Source: an uncultured Acholeplasmataceae bacterium
Lineage (GTDB): Bacteria > Bacillota_I > Bacilli_A > RF39 > UBA660
Assembly (NCBI GenBank): GCA_905203475.1
Contig: CAJKWD010000019.1
Span: 1 to 19,721, forward strand
DNA: 19,721 bases
Reading direction: 5' to 3'
Shown here: piece after piece, positions 7,172 to 14,471 of the stretch
How the letters are laid out: every line of letters starts with the position of its first letter
How positions within the stretch are numbered: the stretch's first letter is position 1
Notes under the pieces: model-generated
What the model saw: the letters and a program-made list of their open reading frames with translations, nothing else
Database searches by the model: none
What the model was told of the DNA's origin: nothing
Translations under genes and position numbers: made by a program

Positions 7172-7960
7172 TTAAGCTCCAACTGATTTTGTTTCTGGAA
7201 GTGTAGAACCACCATCAATGACGATTCCTTGACCTGTAATATAGCTTGATTCATCACTTGCTAGAAAAGCTGCTAATTCACCTAGTTCTTGAATTGTTCC
7301 AAGTCTTCCCATAGGAATCCCTTCAGCAATTCCTTTTACTACTGATTCTGGATCATTGGCATTACTATCTTTAGCAATTCCATCTACCATAGGTGTCATA
7401 ATATAACCTGGCATAATGGCATTGACATTGATATGATCATCGACAAGTTCACGTGCCAATCCTTTCGTAAATCCAATTAAGGCTGATTTGGTTGTTGCAT
7501 ATGCGACTTCACCTGCATCGGCAACCATTGGTCCTGTAACACTGGATAAGTTTACAATTTTACCATATTTTTGTTTTTGCATATATGGAACAACTGATTT
7601 TGTTACATTCCAAGTACCTTTAATATTAATATCAAAGTGAAAATCTCTGATTTCATCAGACATTTCTACAAATGGTACTAATTTAGCAACTCCAGCATTA
7701 TTCACTAAAATATCAATATGTCCATAACGTTTTATAATATCATCAACACATAACTTCACTCTTCTAGCATCTCTAATATCTACTTTATATCCAGCTACAT
7801 CATATCCTTTATTTCTAAAATCTTGAATGGCACTAGCAATTTTATCACTATAATCAAAGATGATAACACGTGCTTTATATTTTGCAAATACTTCTACAAT
7901 TCCAGCACCATTTCCCATAGCTCCTCCAGTTACAACCGCAATTTTATTCTCTAATTTCAC
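7172..7960 (-). CDS. ucpA: SDR-family oxidoreductase, UcpA-like
   Basis: 262 residues, classical short-chain dehydrogenase. Cofactor motif TGGAMGNG (11-18), NNAG (87-90), catalytic Ser139/140 in the SSVTG block, Tyr154 and Lys158 (YATTK). Several stretches resemble E. coli UcpA: MSDEIRDFHFDINIKGTWNV, SSVTGPMVAD, LAAFLASDESSY and the unusual tail GGSTLPETKSVGA. It probably oxidises or reduces a small alcohol or carbonyl with NAD(P); the physiological substrate of UcpA is not settled. The third glycine-motif residue is Asn (GNG) where GIG is common. The start is GTG at 7960 with GGAGATGATAA upstream. A TATAAT at 7973-7978 lies very close, so the leader, if this is the -10, would be only a few bases. 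Confidence 0.85.
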   Translation of the reverse strand: MKLENKIAVVTGGAMGNGAGIVEVFAKYKARVIIFDYSDKIASAIQDFRNKGYDVAGYKVDIRDARRVKLCVDDIIKRYGHIDILVNNAGVAKLVPFVEMSDEIRDFHFDINIKGTWNVTKSVVPYMQKQKYGKIVNLSSVTGPMVADAGEVAYATTKSALIGFTKGLARELVDDHINVNAIMPGYIMTPMVDGIAKDSNANDPESVVKGIAEGIPMGRLGTIQELGELAAFLASDESSYITGQGIVIDGGSTLPETKSVGA

Positions 7961-7993
7961 CTTATCATCTCCATTATAGTCATTCTATCATAC

Positions 7994-8028
7994 AAAAAAC
8001 TTTTATTCAAGCAAGGAATAAAAGTTTT
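7994..8028 (-). terminator. Strong intrinsic terminator after the TGA-interrupted gene
   Basis: Perfect 13-bp stem (7996-8008 with 8016-8028), 7-base loop, followed by T on the minus strand. It begins 10 bases past the TAA at 8039, not close to the TGA at 8219, so the transcription unit is laid out for the longer reading frame. Confidence 0.85.
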
Positions 8029-8038
8029 CATCAAATTG

Positions 8039-8218
8039 TTATTTTGTCCAAGAAACTGGATAACAAATTTCATTGTCACAGTGCATTTTTACAGTATATG
8101 TAACATCTTGTAATTGAGGCATTTGGGCTTTCATATCATCTGAATAAGTTTCCAATAATGTAACAGTATATTCTGTTTTATTTCTATCTACATTTTGTAC
8201 TACATAATATGGAGATGG
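8039..8218 (-). other. In-frame continuation of the preceding gene beyond TGA
   Basis: Fifty-nine sense codons and TAA, in the same frame as 8219-8713. The peptide starts PSPYYVVQNVDRNKTEYTV and ends HCDNEICYPVSWTK, with alternating strand-like segments and two cysteines. No start codon with a ribosome binding site lies near its beginning, so it is unlikely to be a separate gene. Replacing TGA with GGA (Gly) or TGG (Trp) restores one 224-residue protein. Interpretation as mutated gene, sequence error or read-through is open. Confidence 0.6.
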
Positions 8219-8713
8219 TCATGTTAAACCAAAAGTAGTGGAACTACGATAAACTTTAGCACTTTCATCATATTTAAATGTATTATCTCCTGGATACATA
8301 AAATTATCGCGATTAAAATATTGTTTTGCTAGCTTTTGAATAGATGAAAGTGGAATTGATTTCGCATATACATTTCCAGTTTCATCTCCTGTTACTACAC
8401 CATATTCTTCTTCATCTAAATCAAATAAAATCATATATGCGATGGATGTAAACACTTCACTATCGGTCATATCTTTCGTAGATGTTGCGTTGGTCATGCC
8501 AGTATTTTCAAAAAATAGTGAAAGAATATCTTGTACTTCTTCATCTGTCCATTCTTTCGGTGCTTCTGCTTTTGGTTCTTCCTTTTTTTCTACTTTCTTC
8601 TCTTCTTTTTTTGATTCTTCTTTTACATAGTTTTCATAATAATAGTAACCACCAAATGCACTTACAGCAATAACAATGACTGCAACTAAGACAAAAATTA
8701 TCGCCTTTTTCAT
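8219..8713 (-). CDS. Membrane-anchored extracytoplasmic protein, unknown function, ends at an in-frame TGA
   Basis: The ATG at 8713 has AGGAGG seven bases upstream. Residues 1-24 form one membrane anchor (KKAIIFVLVAVIVIAVSAFGG), then a Tyr cluster, then a Lys/Glu spacer (about 32-50), then a domain beginning EWTDEEVQDILSLFF, expected outside the cell. I do not recognise the family. The frame meets TGA at codon 165, but continues without a stop for 59 further codons to TAA at 8039, and that part has the same protein-like character. The protein is therefore 164 residues if TGA stops, or 224 if it is read. It follows typA after a terminator, with only 28 bases between, so it may depend on read-through. 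Confidence 0.75.
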   Translation of the reverse strand: MKKAIIFVLVAVIVIAVSAFGGYYYYENYVKEESKKEEKKVEKKEEPKAEAPKEWTDEEVQDILSLFFENTGMTNATSTKDMTDSEVFTSIAYMILFDLDEEEYGVVTGDETGNVYAKSIPLSSIQKLAKQYFNRDNFMYPGDNTFKYDESAKVYRSSTTFGLT

Positions 8714-8741
8714 ATACACTCCTCCTATGATTAGGTATAAC

Positions 8742-8766
8742 AAAAAAACTATCAAAAAGATAGTTT
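8742..8766 (-). terminator. Intrinsic terminator of typA
   Basis: Minus-strand 8-bp stem AAACTATC with GATAGTTT, loop of five T, followed by T7. It includes the end of the typA stop codon. Confidence 0.8.
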
Positions 8767-10576
8767 ATTTTCTAGCATCATATTTTTTTCTTTCATTGGT
8801 ATTTAAAATCTTTTTTCTAAGACGAAAAGACTGTGGTGTTACTTCTACTAATTCATCGTCATTAATGTAGTCTAAACATACTTCTAATGTCATTTGACGA
8901 GGTCTTTTTAATACAACTGTATGATCACTACCTGCAGCACGTGTATTTGTTAATTTTTTACCTTTTACAACGTTAACTGCTAAGTCATTATCATGACTAT
9001 GTTCTCCAACAATCATACCTTCATATACATCTGTACCTGGCTCAATAAACATAATTCCACGATCTTCTAATTGTCCTAAAGCATAAGCAGTTGCTTTTCC
9101 ATTTTCCATAGAAACTAATACTCCGGCTTTTCTTTGACCTACATGTTGTGAAGCTTGTTTACGATATTCTTTATAAGTATGGCTTAAAATTCCATATCCT
9201 TTTGTCATAGTCATAAATTCCATAGAAAAACCAATTAATCCACGTGATGGAACAACATAAGTAAGTTGTGTTTGATTTCCGTGAGTAGTCATATTGATCA
9301 TTTCACCTTCGCGATTACCTAGAGATTCAATAACTGATCCAACATATTCTTCTGGAACTTCTACTGTAACATCCTCGAATGGTTCACATTTTACACCATC
9401 AATTTCTTTAATAATTACTTCTGGTTTTGATACTTGTAATTCAAACCCTTCACGTCTCATATTTTCAATTAAAATAGATAAATGTAATTCTCCACGACCA
9501 GAAACAATAAATGATTCACTATCATTTGGATTTGGAATTACTTTTAAACTTACATCACGTTCTGTTTCCTTATGTAAACGTTCTTCTATCTTACGAGCTG
9601 TTAATAATTTCCCTTCACGACCAGCAAATGGAGAAGAGTTTACTCCAAATGTCATTTGTAATGTTGGTTCATCAATATGAAGTAAAGGTAAAGCTTCTTC
9701 TTGTCCTACCGTACAAACTGTTTCTCCTACTTCGATATCTGGAAGTCCAGCGATTGCGACAATATCTCCAGCGCTTGCTTCTTTAACTTCAATTCTTTTT
9801 AATCCAAGGAAACCAAATATTTTTTGAACTCTAAATTGCTTTTTTGACCCATCTAAACGAACACATGAAACCATTTCATTTACTTTTACTGTTCCTCTTG
9901 TTACACGACCTATTCCAATTCTTCCTACAAAGTCATTATAATCTAATAATGCAGGTTGGAATTGTAATCCTCCATCTAAATTTACATTAGGAGCAGGAAT
10001 ATAGTCTACAATCATATCTAATACTGGATCCATTGTATGTTCTTGTGTTGATACATCAGGATCTAAACTAGAAGTACCTGCTAATGCACTTGTATATACA
10101 ACTGGGAATTCCAATTGTTCAATATCAGCTCCTAATTCAATAAATAAATCCATTACTTCGTCAACTACTTCTGTTGGACGTGCTGATGGTTTATCTATTT
10201 TATTAACAACTACAATTGGTGTTACATGTGCTTCTAATGCTTTTTTTAGTACAAAGCGAGTTTGTGGCATAGTACCTTCATAAGCATCTACTACAAGTAA
10301 TACACCATCTACCATGTTCATAATACGTTCTACTTCTCCACCAAAGTCAGCATGTCCTGGTGTATCTAAAATATTAATACGTACTCCTTTATAATCAATT
10401 GCCGTTGTTTTTGCTAAAATGGTAATACCTCTTTCTTGTTCTAAGGCATTTGAATCCATACTTCCTACTTCTTCGTTTTCACGAAATGTTCCCGACATCT
10501 TTAATAATTGATCTACTAAAGTAGTTTTTCCATGGTCTACGTGAGCAATAATCGCAATATTTCTAATTTCTTTCAT
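8765..10576 (-). CDS. typA: Translational GTPase TypA/BipA
   Basis: 603 residues from the ATG at 10576, which has GGGAG seven bases upstream; a longer in-frame start upstream lacks a site. The G domain shows AHVDHGKTT (11-19), the switch II block DTPGHADF (71-78) and NKID (125-128). The EF-G-like domains II, III and V follow, with GRGELHLSILIENMRREGFE and VPSRGLIGF typical of TypA. TypA binds the ribosome under stress and cold and helps large-subunit assembly. Nothing in the sequence is unusual. A clear promoter lies upstream. Confidence 0.98.
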   Translation of the reverse strand: MKEIRNIAIIAHVDHGKTTLVDQLLKMSGTFRENEEVGSMDSNALEQERGITILAKTTAIDYKGVRINILDTPGHADFGGEVERIMNMVDGVLLVVDAYEGTMPQTRFVLKKALEAHVTPIVVVNKIDKPSARPTEVVDEVMDLFIELGADIEQLEFPVVYTSALAGTSSLDPDVSTQEHTMDPVLDMIVDYIPAPNVNLDGGLQFQPALLDYNDFVGRIGIGRVTRGTVKVNEMVSCVRLDGSKKQFRVQKIFGFLGLKRIEVKEASAGDIVAIAGLPDIEVGETVCTVGQEEALPLLHIDEPTLQMTFGVNSSPFAGREGKLLTARKIEERLHKETERDVSLKVIPNPNDSESFIVSGRGELHLSILIENMRREGFELQVSKPEVIIKEIDGVKCEPFEDVTVEVPEEYVGSVIESLGNREGEMINMTTHGNQTQLTYVVPSRGLIGFSMEFMTMTKGYGILSHTYKEYRKQASQHVGQRKAGVLVSMENGKATAYALGQLEDRGIMFIEPGTDVYEGMIVGEHSHDNDLAVNVVKGKKLTNTRAAGSDHTVVLKRPRQMTLEVCLDYINDDELVEVTPQSFRLRKKILNTNERKKYDARK

Positions 10577-10603
10577 ACAAACACTCCCTTTTTGGCCTGT
10601 GCT

Positions 10604-10633
10604 ATTATACCACAATTTTTATAAACATGTAAA
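10604..10633 (-). promoter_or_regulatory. Sigma-A promoter of typA
   Basis: Minus strand: TTTACA at 10628-10633, 18-bp spacer, perfect TATAAT at 10604-10609. The start would fall about 20 bases before the ATG, leaving room for the GGGAG site. Confidence 0.75.
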
Positions 10634-10653
10634 TATTTTGCCTTTTTTAAAGC

Positions 10654-10687
10654 AAAAAAGTAAACCTATACGATAATTTTTGTTTAC
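10654..10687 (-). terminator. Possible weak terminator after the NUDIX gene
   Basis: GTAAAC and GTTTAC (10682-10687 and 10660-10665) can pair on the minus strand around a 16-base loop, followed by T6. The stem is short, so this is tentative. Confidence 0.35.
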
Positions 10688-10698
10688 AAAAAAAGGAT

Positions 10699-11157
10699 TT
10701 ATTGTCCTTCTTGATGAAAATATGTCTTTAAAATATGATCCATTGTAATTAAAATATCAGGAAAGACATTTAAATGTTCTAATTCTGCTCTAGAAAACCA
10801 ATTAACGCCATCATTTTCATCTGTATTGATTTTTACTTCGATTGAATCTTGAGGAATACCTGCATATAAAATATCAATATGTATTTCTCCTAATAAATTA
10901 CGATTACATTGAATTCCCATTGGCTTAATAAAGTCATTTTCTCTTGGAAAATGTTCCCCAAGTAATTTAACTTTCATTCCTGTCTCTTCAAAAACTTCAC
11001 GCACTGCGGTTTCTTCCGGTGCTTCTCCTGCCTCTATATGTCCTCCAGGTTGGACCCATTTTTTAAATTTTTTATGATGTACCAATAAAATCTTTAAATT
11101 TTCTGGATTAATAATAAAGACAGAAGCACAAAATTGTCGATTCATTGCTTCTTGCAT
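10699..11157 (-). CDS. NUDIX hydrolase
   Basis: 152 residues. The Nudix box is complete: G then five residues, E, seven residues, REVFEETGM, within GGHIEAGEAPEETAVREVFE (about residues 39-58). The glutamates bind the magnesium used to hydrolyse a nucleoside diphosphate linked to another group. The preceding KKWVQPGGH is typical of general housekeeping Nudix enzymes; the substrate cannot be told. The ATG at 11157 has AAGGTG seven bases upstream. A 6-bp inverted repeat (TTGATA/TATCAA, 11169-11185) ends at that site and could affect initiation. It follows the yetF-like gene by 80 bases. Confidence 0.95.
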   Translation of the reverse strand: MQEAMNRQFCASVFIINPENLKILLVHHKKFKKWVQPGGHIEAGEAPEETAVREVFEETGMKVKLLGEHFPRENDFIKPMGIQCNRNLLGEIHIDILYAGIPQDSIEVKINTDENDGVNWFSRAELEHLNVFPDILITMDHILKTYFHQEGQ

Positions 11158-11237
11158 ACTCTATCACCTTGATACATGTTATCAAAAAAATCTACAAATT
11201 ACTATATCTAAACTATGAAAAGACACCTAATTGACAT

Positions 11238-11360
11238 TTATTCTAATACATTTTTAATCTTTTCATCTAAATTTCGCTCATATATCTGTAATTTCTCATT
11301 TACATCTAATGTTGCTAGTAAAATATCATTTATATCTTCATATCCTTTTACTTTTAACTC
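11238..11360 (-). other. -1-frame continuation encoding the YetF C-terminal segment
   Basis: Forty sense codons and TAA (11238-11240) in the -1 frame relative to the yetF-like gene. It reads ELKVKGYEDINDILLATLDV and ends EKIKNVLE. This matches in character the conserved end of YetF/DUF421 proteins, where a WL-ELKKQG-like helix leads to a DI-LA strand. It joins seamlessly to DWLKK of the zero frame at the heptamer A AAA AAG. There is no ribosome binding site or start for it as a separate gene. Confidence 0.7.
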
Positions 11361-11974
11361 TTTTTTAACCAATCTGTTGTTTTATTAAAGTTTTCTAAAT
11401 TGTGGGGCATAATCTTTCCATCGATAATGACATTTGCACAAAGCCCTTCTTTTTTAGGTTTTACCTTCATATCTTTTACTTTTAATGGTCTTTCTGTTTC
11501 AAATGGTAAAATACTTACCGTTCCATTTGCTTCCATTAAAGCATATTTGATCTCACTGATATCAAAATAACCATTAATACGGCATTGTTCTAACAAATCA
11601 TTCATATCGTATTTTACTTTCTTCATATTTTTTTCTAGCAATTTTCCATCTTGTATTAAAAGAGTAGGTGTTCCCATAAAATAGCGTCTTAGATGGATAC
11701 TTTTCATGGTTAAGATACTTACAAGATATGCGACAACACCAAAAATAACAACGGCTAAAATACCATGTAAATAATCTGACTCTAAATTAATAGTCATCTC
11801 TGCAGCAAAATTTCCAATACTGATACCAATTACATAATCAAATAAACTTAATTGTGATATTTGTTTCTTTCCCAACATTTTTGTAATTAAAAATAAAGTT
11901 ACCAAAGAAATGGTTGCTCGCAATGTAACATCGAGTAATTCTGTCCAATTTGTTTGAAATATATTTTCTATCAT
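11354..11974 (-). CDS. YetF/DUF421 family membrane protein, zero-frame product lacks the family C-terminus
   Basis: Start is the ATG at 11974 with AGGTG six bases upstream, giving 206 residues in the zero frame. Three N-terminal membrane helices (about 12-34, 40-60, 68-88) include the family signature GKKQISQLSLFDYVIGISIGN. A cytoplasmic two-part domain follows, with GTPTLLIQDG and NGTVSILPF. Family members in Bacillus affect spore germination and envelope properties. The zero frame ends DWLKKS TAA. One base before this the codons TTA AAA AAG contain the dnaX slippery heptamer in register; a -1 shift gives a 245-residue protein with the usual C-terminus. A deleted A in a seven-A run would look the same. 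It is downstream of the WecA/TagO-type gene, after a terminator. Confidence 0.9.
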   Translation of the reverse strand: MIENIFQTNWTELLDVTLRATISLVTLFLITKMLGKKQISQLSLFDYVIGISIGNFAAEMTINLESDYLHGILAVVIFGVVAYLVSILTMKSIHLRRYFMGTPTLLIQDGKLLEKNMKKVKYDMNDLLEQCRINGYFDISEIKYALMEANGTVSILPFETERPLKVKDMKVKPKKEGLCANVIIDGKIMPHNLENFNKTTDWLKKS

Positions 11975-12019
11975 GATTCTCACCTAGTTTTAGTATGGAT
12001 GTTTTTTCCATGAATAAAC

Positions 12020-12046
12020 AAAAAAAGAAGATTATCTCTTCTTTCT
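12020..12046 (-). terminator. Intrinsic terminator after the WecA/TagO-type gene
   Basis: Minus-strand 8-bp stem AAAGAAGA with TCTTCTTT, loop GATAA containing the stop codon region, followed by T7. Confidence 0.75.
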
Positions 12047-13192
12047 TGTTACTTTCTTAGGTTTGTTTTTTTTAGTCTTTGGTCTATCTGATTCTTTTTT
12101 AACTTCTTTCTTCTTTGGCTCTGGTTCTTTTTTTAATATTTTTCTTTTAATCTTATCTCTCAAACTAGAACTATCATATACAACATCAGTTGTTAAAATA
12201 AAGACAAGAACGATGGCTAATAAAATTCCATAAATAATATATCCTAATTTTGCATCTTTCAAAACATATACAATCGATGCAATTGCAAATAGAATGTTAA
12301 TCACATAGATTGCTAATACTGTTTGACGTTGCGATAAATTTCTTTTTAATAATTGATGATGAATATGATATTTATCAGGAGTAGATATTTTCTCTCCTTT
12401 TAAAGTTCTTCTAATAATTGCAAATATAGTATCCAAAATTGGAATTGCAAGTAATAGTAATGGAATAATTAATGAAGTCATTGTTACATTCTTAAATCCA
12501 AGTAAAGCAATTACGGAAATGATAAGTCCTAAGAACATCGATCCGCTATCACCCATAAAGATAGTTGCAGGATTAAAATTGTGAACTAAGAATCCTAATG
12601 TAGATCCTAACATAATAAATGTTAATAAGAAATCTAATCCAAATTTTCCTTGCATAATTGCAATAATACCAATTGTTGCGAAATAGATGCTAGAAATACC
12701 TGCAGCAAGTCCATCTAATCCGTCAATTAAATTCATGCAGTTAATACAGCCCAAAATAAAGAAAATTGTAAACGGAATAGAGAAAAATCCGAAATCAATA
12801 TAAAGTCCGAATGCACTGACATCTTTTAAAATAATATTTCCATAAAATACGATAATACATGCAGCAACAAGTTGCCCAATAAATTTCACCGAAGCTTTCA
12901 ACGGCTTAATGTCATCAAATACTCCAATTAAAATTACTACAAAACTAGCGATTAATATTGAATTCATAACAATACTTTGTTCCCCAAATAACATATAGCC
13001 AAGTAAGAATCCAAAGAAAATAGATAGTCCACCTAACCTTGGCATTGGAACTTTATGTACTTTTCTTTCATTTGGAATATCCATTGCTCCGACATGTTTG
13101 GCAATCATTTTAATTACCGGTGTAATACAAAGCGAAAACAGGAAAGTAGTTCCTAACATGAGAAAGACTTGTCTAATAACTTCATTGTTCAT
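12032..13192 (-). CDS. Undecaprenyl-phosphate GlcNAc-1-phosphate transferase, WecA/TagO type
   Basis: 386 residues, a polytopic membrane enzyme of the MraY/WecA superfamily with about ten hydrophobic helices. Motifs: PNERKVHKVPMPRLGG (40-55), the DD pair at 93-94, NLIDGLDGL (154-162), FMGDSGS (212-218) and the HIHH motif (276-279), which marks WecA/TagO/RgpG rather than MraY. These transfer GlcNAc-1-phosphate from UDP-GlcNAc to undecaprenyl phosphate, starting wall teichoic acid or another envelope polysaccharide. The last 35 residues are a Lys/Arg-rich tail, probably cytoplasmic, unusual in length and charge. GGTGG precedes the ATG. It lies 55 bases after the third fem gene with no clear terminator, so it is probably co-transcribed. 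Confidence 0.93.
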   Translation of the reverse strand: MNNEVIRQVFLMLGTTFLFSLCITPVIKMIAKHVGAMDIPNERKVHKVPMPRLGGLSIFFGFLLGYMLFGEQSIVMNSILIASFVVILIGVFDDIKPLKASVKFIGQLVAACIIVFYGNIILKDVSAFGLYIDFGFFSIPFTIFFILGCINCMNLIDGLDGLAAGISSIYFATIGIIAIMQGKFGLDFLLTFIMLGSTLGFLVHNFNPATIFMGDSGSMFLGLIISVIALLGFKNVTMTSLIIPLLLLAIPILDTIFAIIRRTLKGEKISTPDKYHIHHQLLKRNLSQRQTVLAIYVINILFAIASIVYVLKDAKLGYIIYGILLAIVLVFILTTDVVYDSSSLRDKIKRKILKKEPEPKKKEVKKESDRPKTKKNKPKKVTRKKR

Positions 13193-13247
13193 ATGTATAC
13201 CACCAACTTCATTTTATCAAAAAATTGTTATATTTTCTACTATTTTG

Positions 13248-14468
13248 TTATTTTCTACGGATGAAACGATATATCTTTTTTAAAATAGGCATACCAAATT
13301 CATATAAATGGTAACGAACAGGCTGTATGATTAAATCGTATTCTCCAGCAAATTCAAATACAATAGCATTGAATCTTGATTTAAATGGAGTTAAATGATC
13401 GTCAAAAGTTCCATTAATCCCACCTAAATTACAATACTGACATTTCTGTTCAAGTGAATATTTGCAAATTTCATATACCAATCCTACTGATACGTTTAGT
13501 TTTGTAAATAACAAATGATTTCCTGCATATAAGTATTCACTTGTCTTGATTCCCTTATTTTGTGGAATAATAACAAAAGCCGCTGATAACGGAATTTCTA
13601 CTTGTCCTTCGTTTAGTAAAGTAGTTACTTCATTGATTTCTTCTTCTTTTCCATTATTTTCTTTTAAAAAGTTAAGATATGTTTGTAAATTCAACATTCC
13701 AAAAAATAAATACGATTCATTTTTATATTCTTCCATCATTTTTTCAAAATATGCTTTATTACGTAAACGAATGTTTTGACGTTTTTCTGTTTGGGTGATT
13801 ACTTCCATAAACATATCTAAGTATTTTGGATCTGTAGTATGGAAATAAGTAACACCTCTTTTTTCATGATAATTTCCAATATAACTACGAATTCTTTTCT
13901 TAAAACTTGTTTTTACCTCTGCTGGAGTTAAAAACTCATTATTTGTATTAATCAATGGAATATACATGTGATAACGTGGTTGCAATGTTTCTTGAATAGA
14001 TTTTGTATATCCTTTAAAACGATAGCCACAAGATAATAGATTGTGATGTTTTTCATCATAATCTATCGAATAGTTCCTTGGAATTTCCACAGTTTCATTT
14101 TTTTCTATTTCTTTAATTGAATATTCTTTATAACAGAAATTTGGATCGATTTTCAATACATATGCATGTTCCTTTTTAGCTAATTGATGAAGATGGTTTG
14201 TAAAAACATTTAATAATTCTTTATCTTTATAATCAATTAACATACCTCTTGGAATATACATTAGAGAAATACCAAGTGGTAATAAACGTTTTAACACAAG
14301 AGCTGTGGCCACTAACTTTCCATCACGATATAACCCACAATGAAAGTGTTTCCACTCACTTTTAACAAAAGCCCAACCATATTCTTGCATAAAAGAGAGA
14401 ATCTCAGCATTTTTAGTAAATTGTTCGAATTCTGTTTTTGCTATATTAGTTTTAAATTCATAGTTCAT
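13248..14468 (-). CDS. FemABX-family aminoacyl ligase, third of three, short coiled coil
   Basis: 406 residues. Fem-type enzymes use aminoacyl-tRNA to add amino acids to the stem peptide of lipid II. The N-terminal acyltransferase half shows YGWAFVKSEW, LMYIPRGMLIDY and KIDPNF; the C-terminal half shows SAAFVII, YLYAGNH and YCNLGGINGTFDDHLTPF, where its paralogues read YNFYGISG. The insertion that forms the two-helix coiled coil in FemA is shortened to about 25 residues. GGGAGGT lies five bases before the ATG and overlaps the end of the preceding gene. It probably adds the last bridge residue, by order and divergence only. Confidence 0.9.
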   Translation of the reverse strand: MNYEFKTNIAKTEFEQFTKNAEILSFMQEYGWAFVKSEWKHFHCGLYRDGKLVATALVLKRLLPLGISLMYIPRGMLIDYKDKELLNVFTNHLHQLAKKEHAYVLKIDPNFCYKEYSIKEIEKNETVEIPRNYSIDYDEKHHNLLSCGYRFKGYTKSIQETLQPRYHMYIPLINTNNEFLTPAEVKTSFKKRIRSYIGNYHEKRGVTYFHTTDPKYLDMFMEVITQTEKRQNIRLRNKAYFEKMMEEYKNESYLFFGMLNLQTYLNFLKENNGKEEEINEVTTLLNEGQVEIPLSAAFVIIPQNKGIKTSEYLYAGNHLLFTKLNVSVGLVYEICKYSLEQKCQYCNLGGINGTFDDHLTPFKSRFNAIVFEFAGEYDLIIQPVRYHLYEFGMPILKKIYRFIRRK

Positions 14469-14471
14469 AGA

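Noticed and set aside
8219..8221. TGA read as Trp throughout the genome (mycoplasma code)
   Set aside because: All other genes are unbroken and use TGG for Trp; an AT-rich genome with that code would show many internal TGA codons.
8219..8221. TGA as selenocysteine
   Set aside because: The context (GLT-x-PSPYY) is not a redox motif, and I see no convincing bacterial SECIS-type hairpin right after the TGA.
8442..8870. Plus-strand open frames opposite the membrane-anchored gene and typA
   Set aside because: They are low-complexity mirror frames of the Lys/Glu-rich gene, without ribosome binding sites or recognisable domains.
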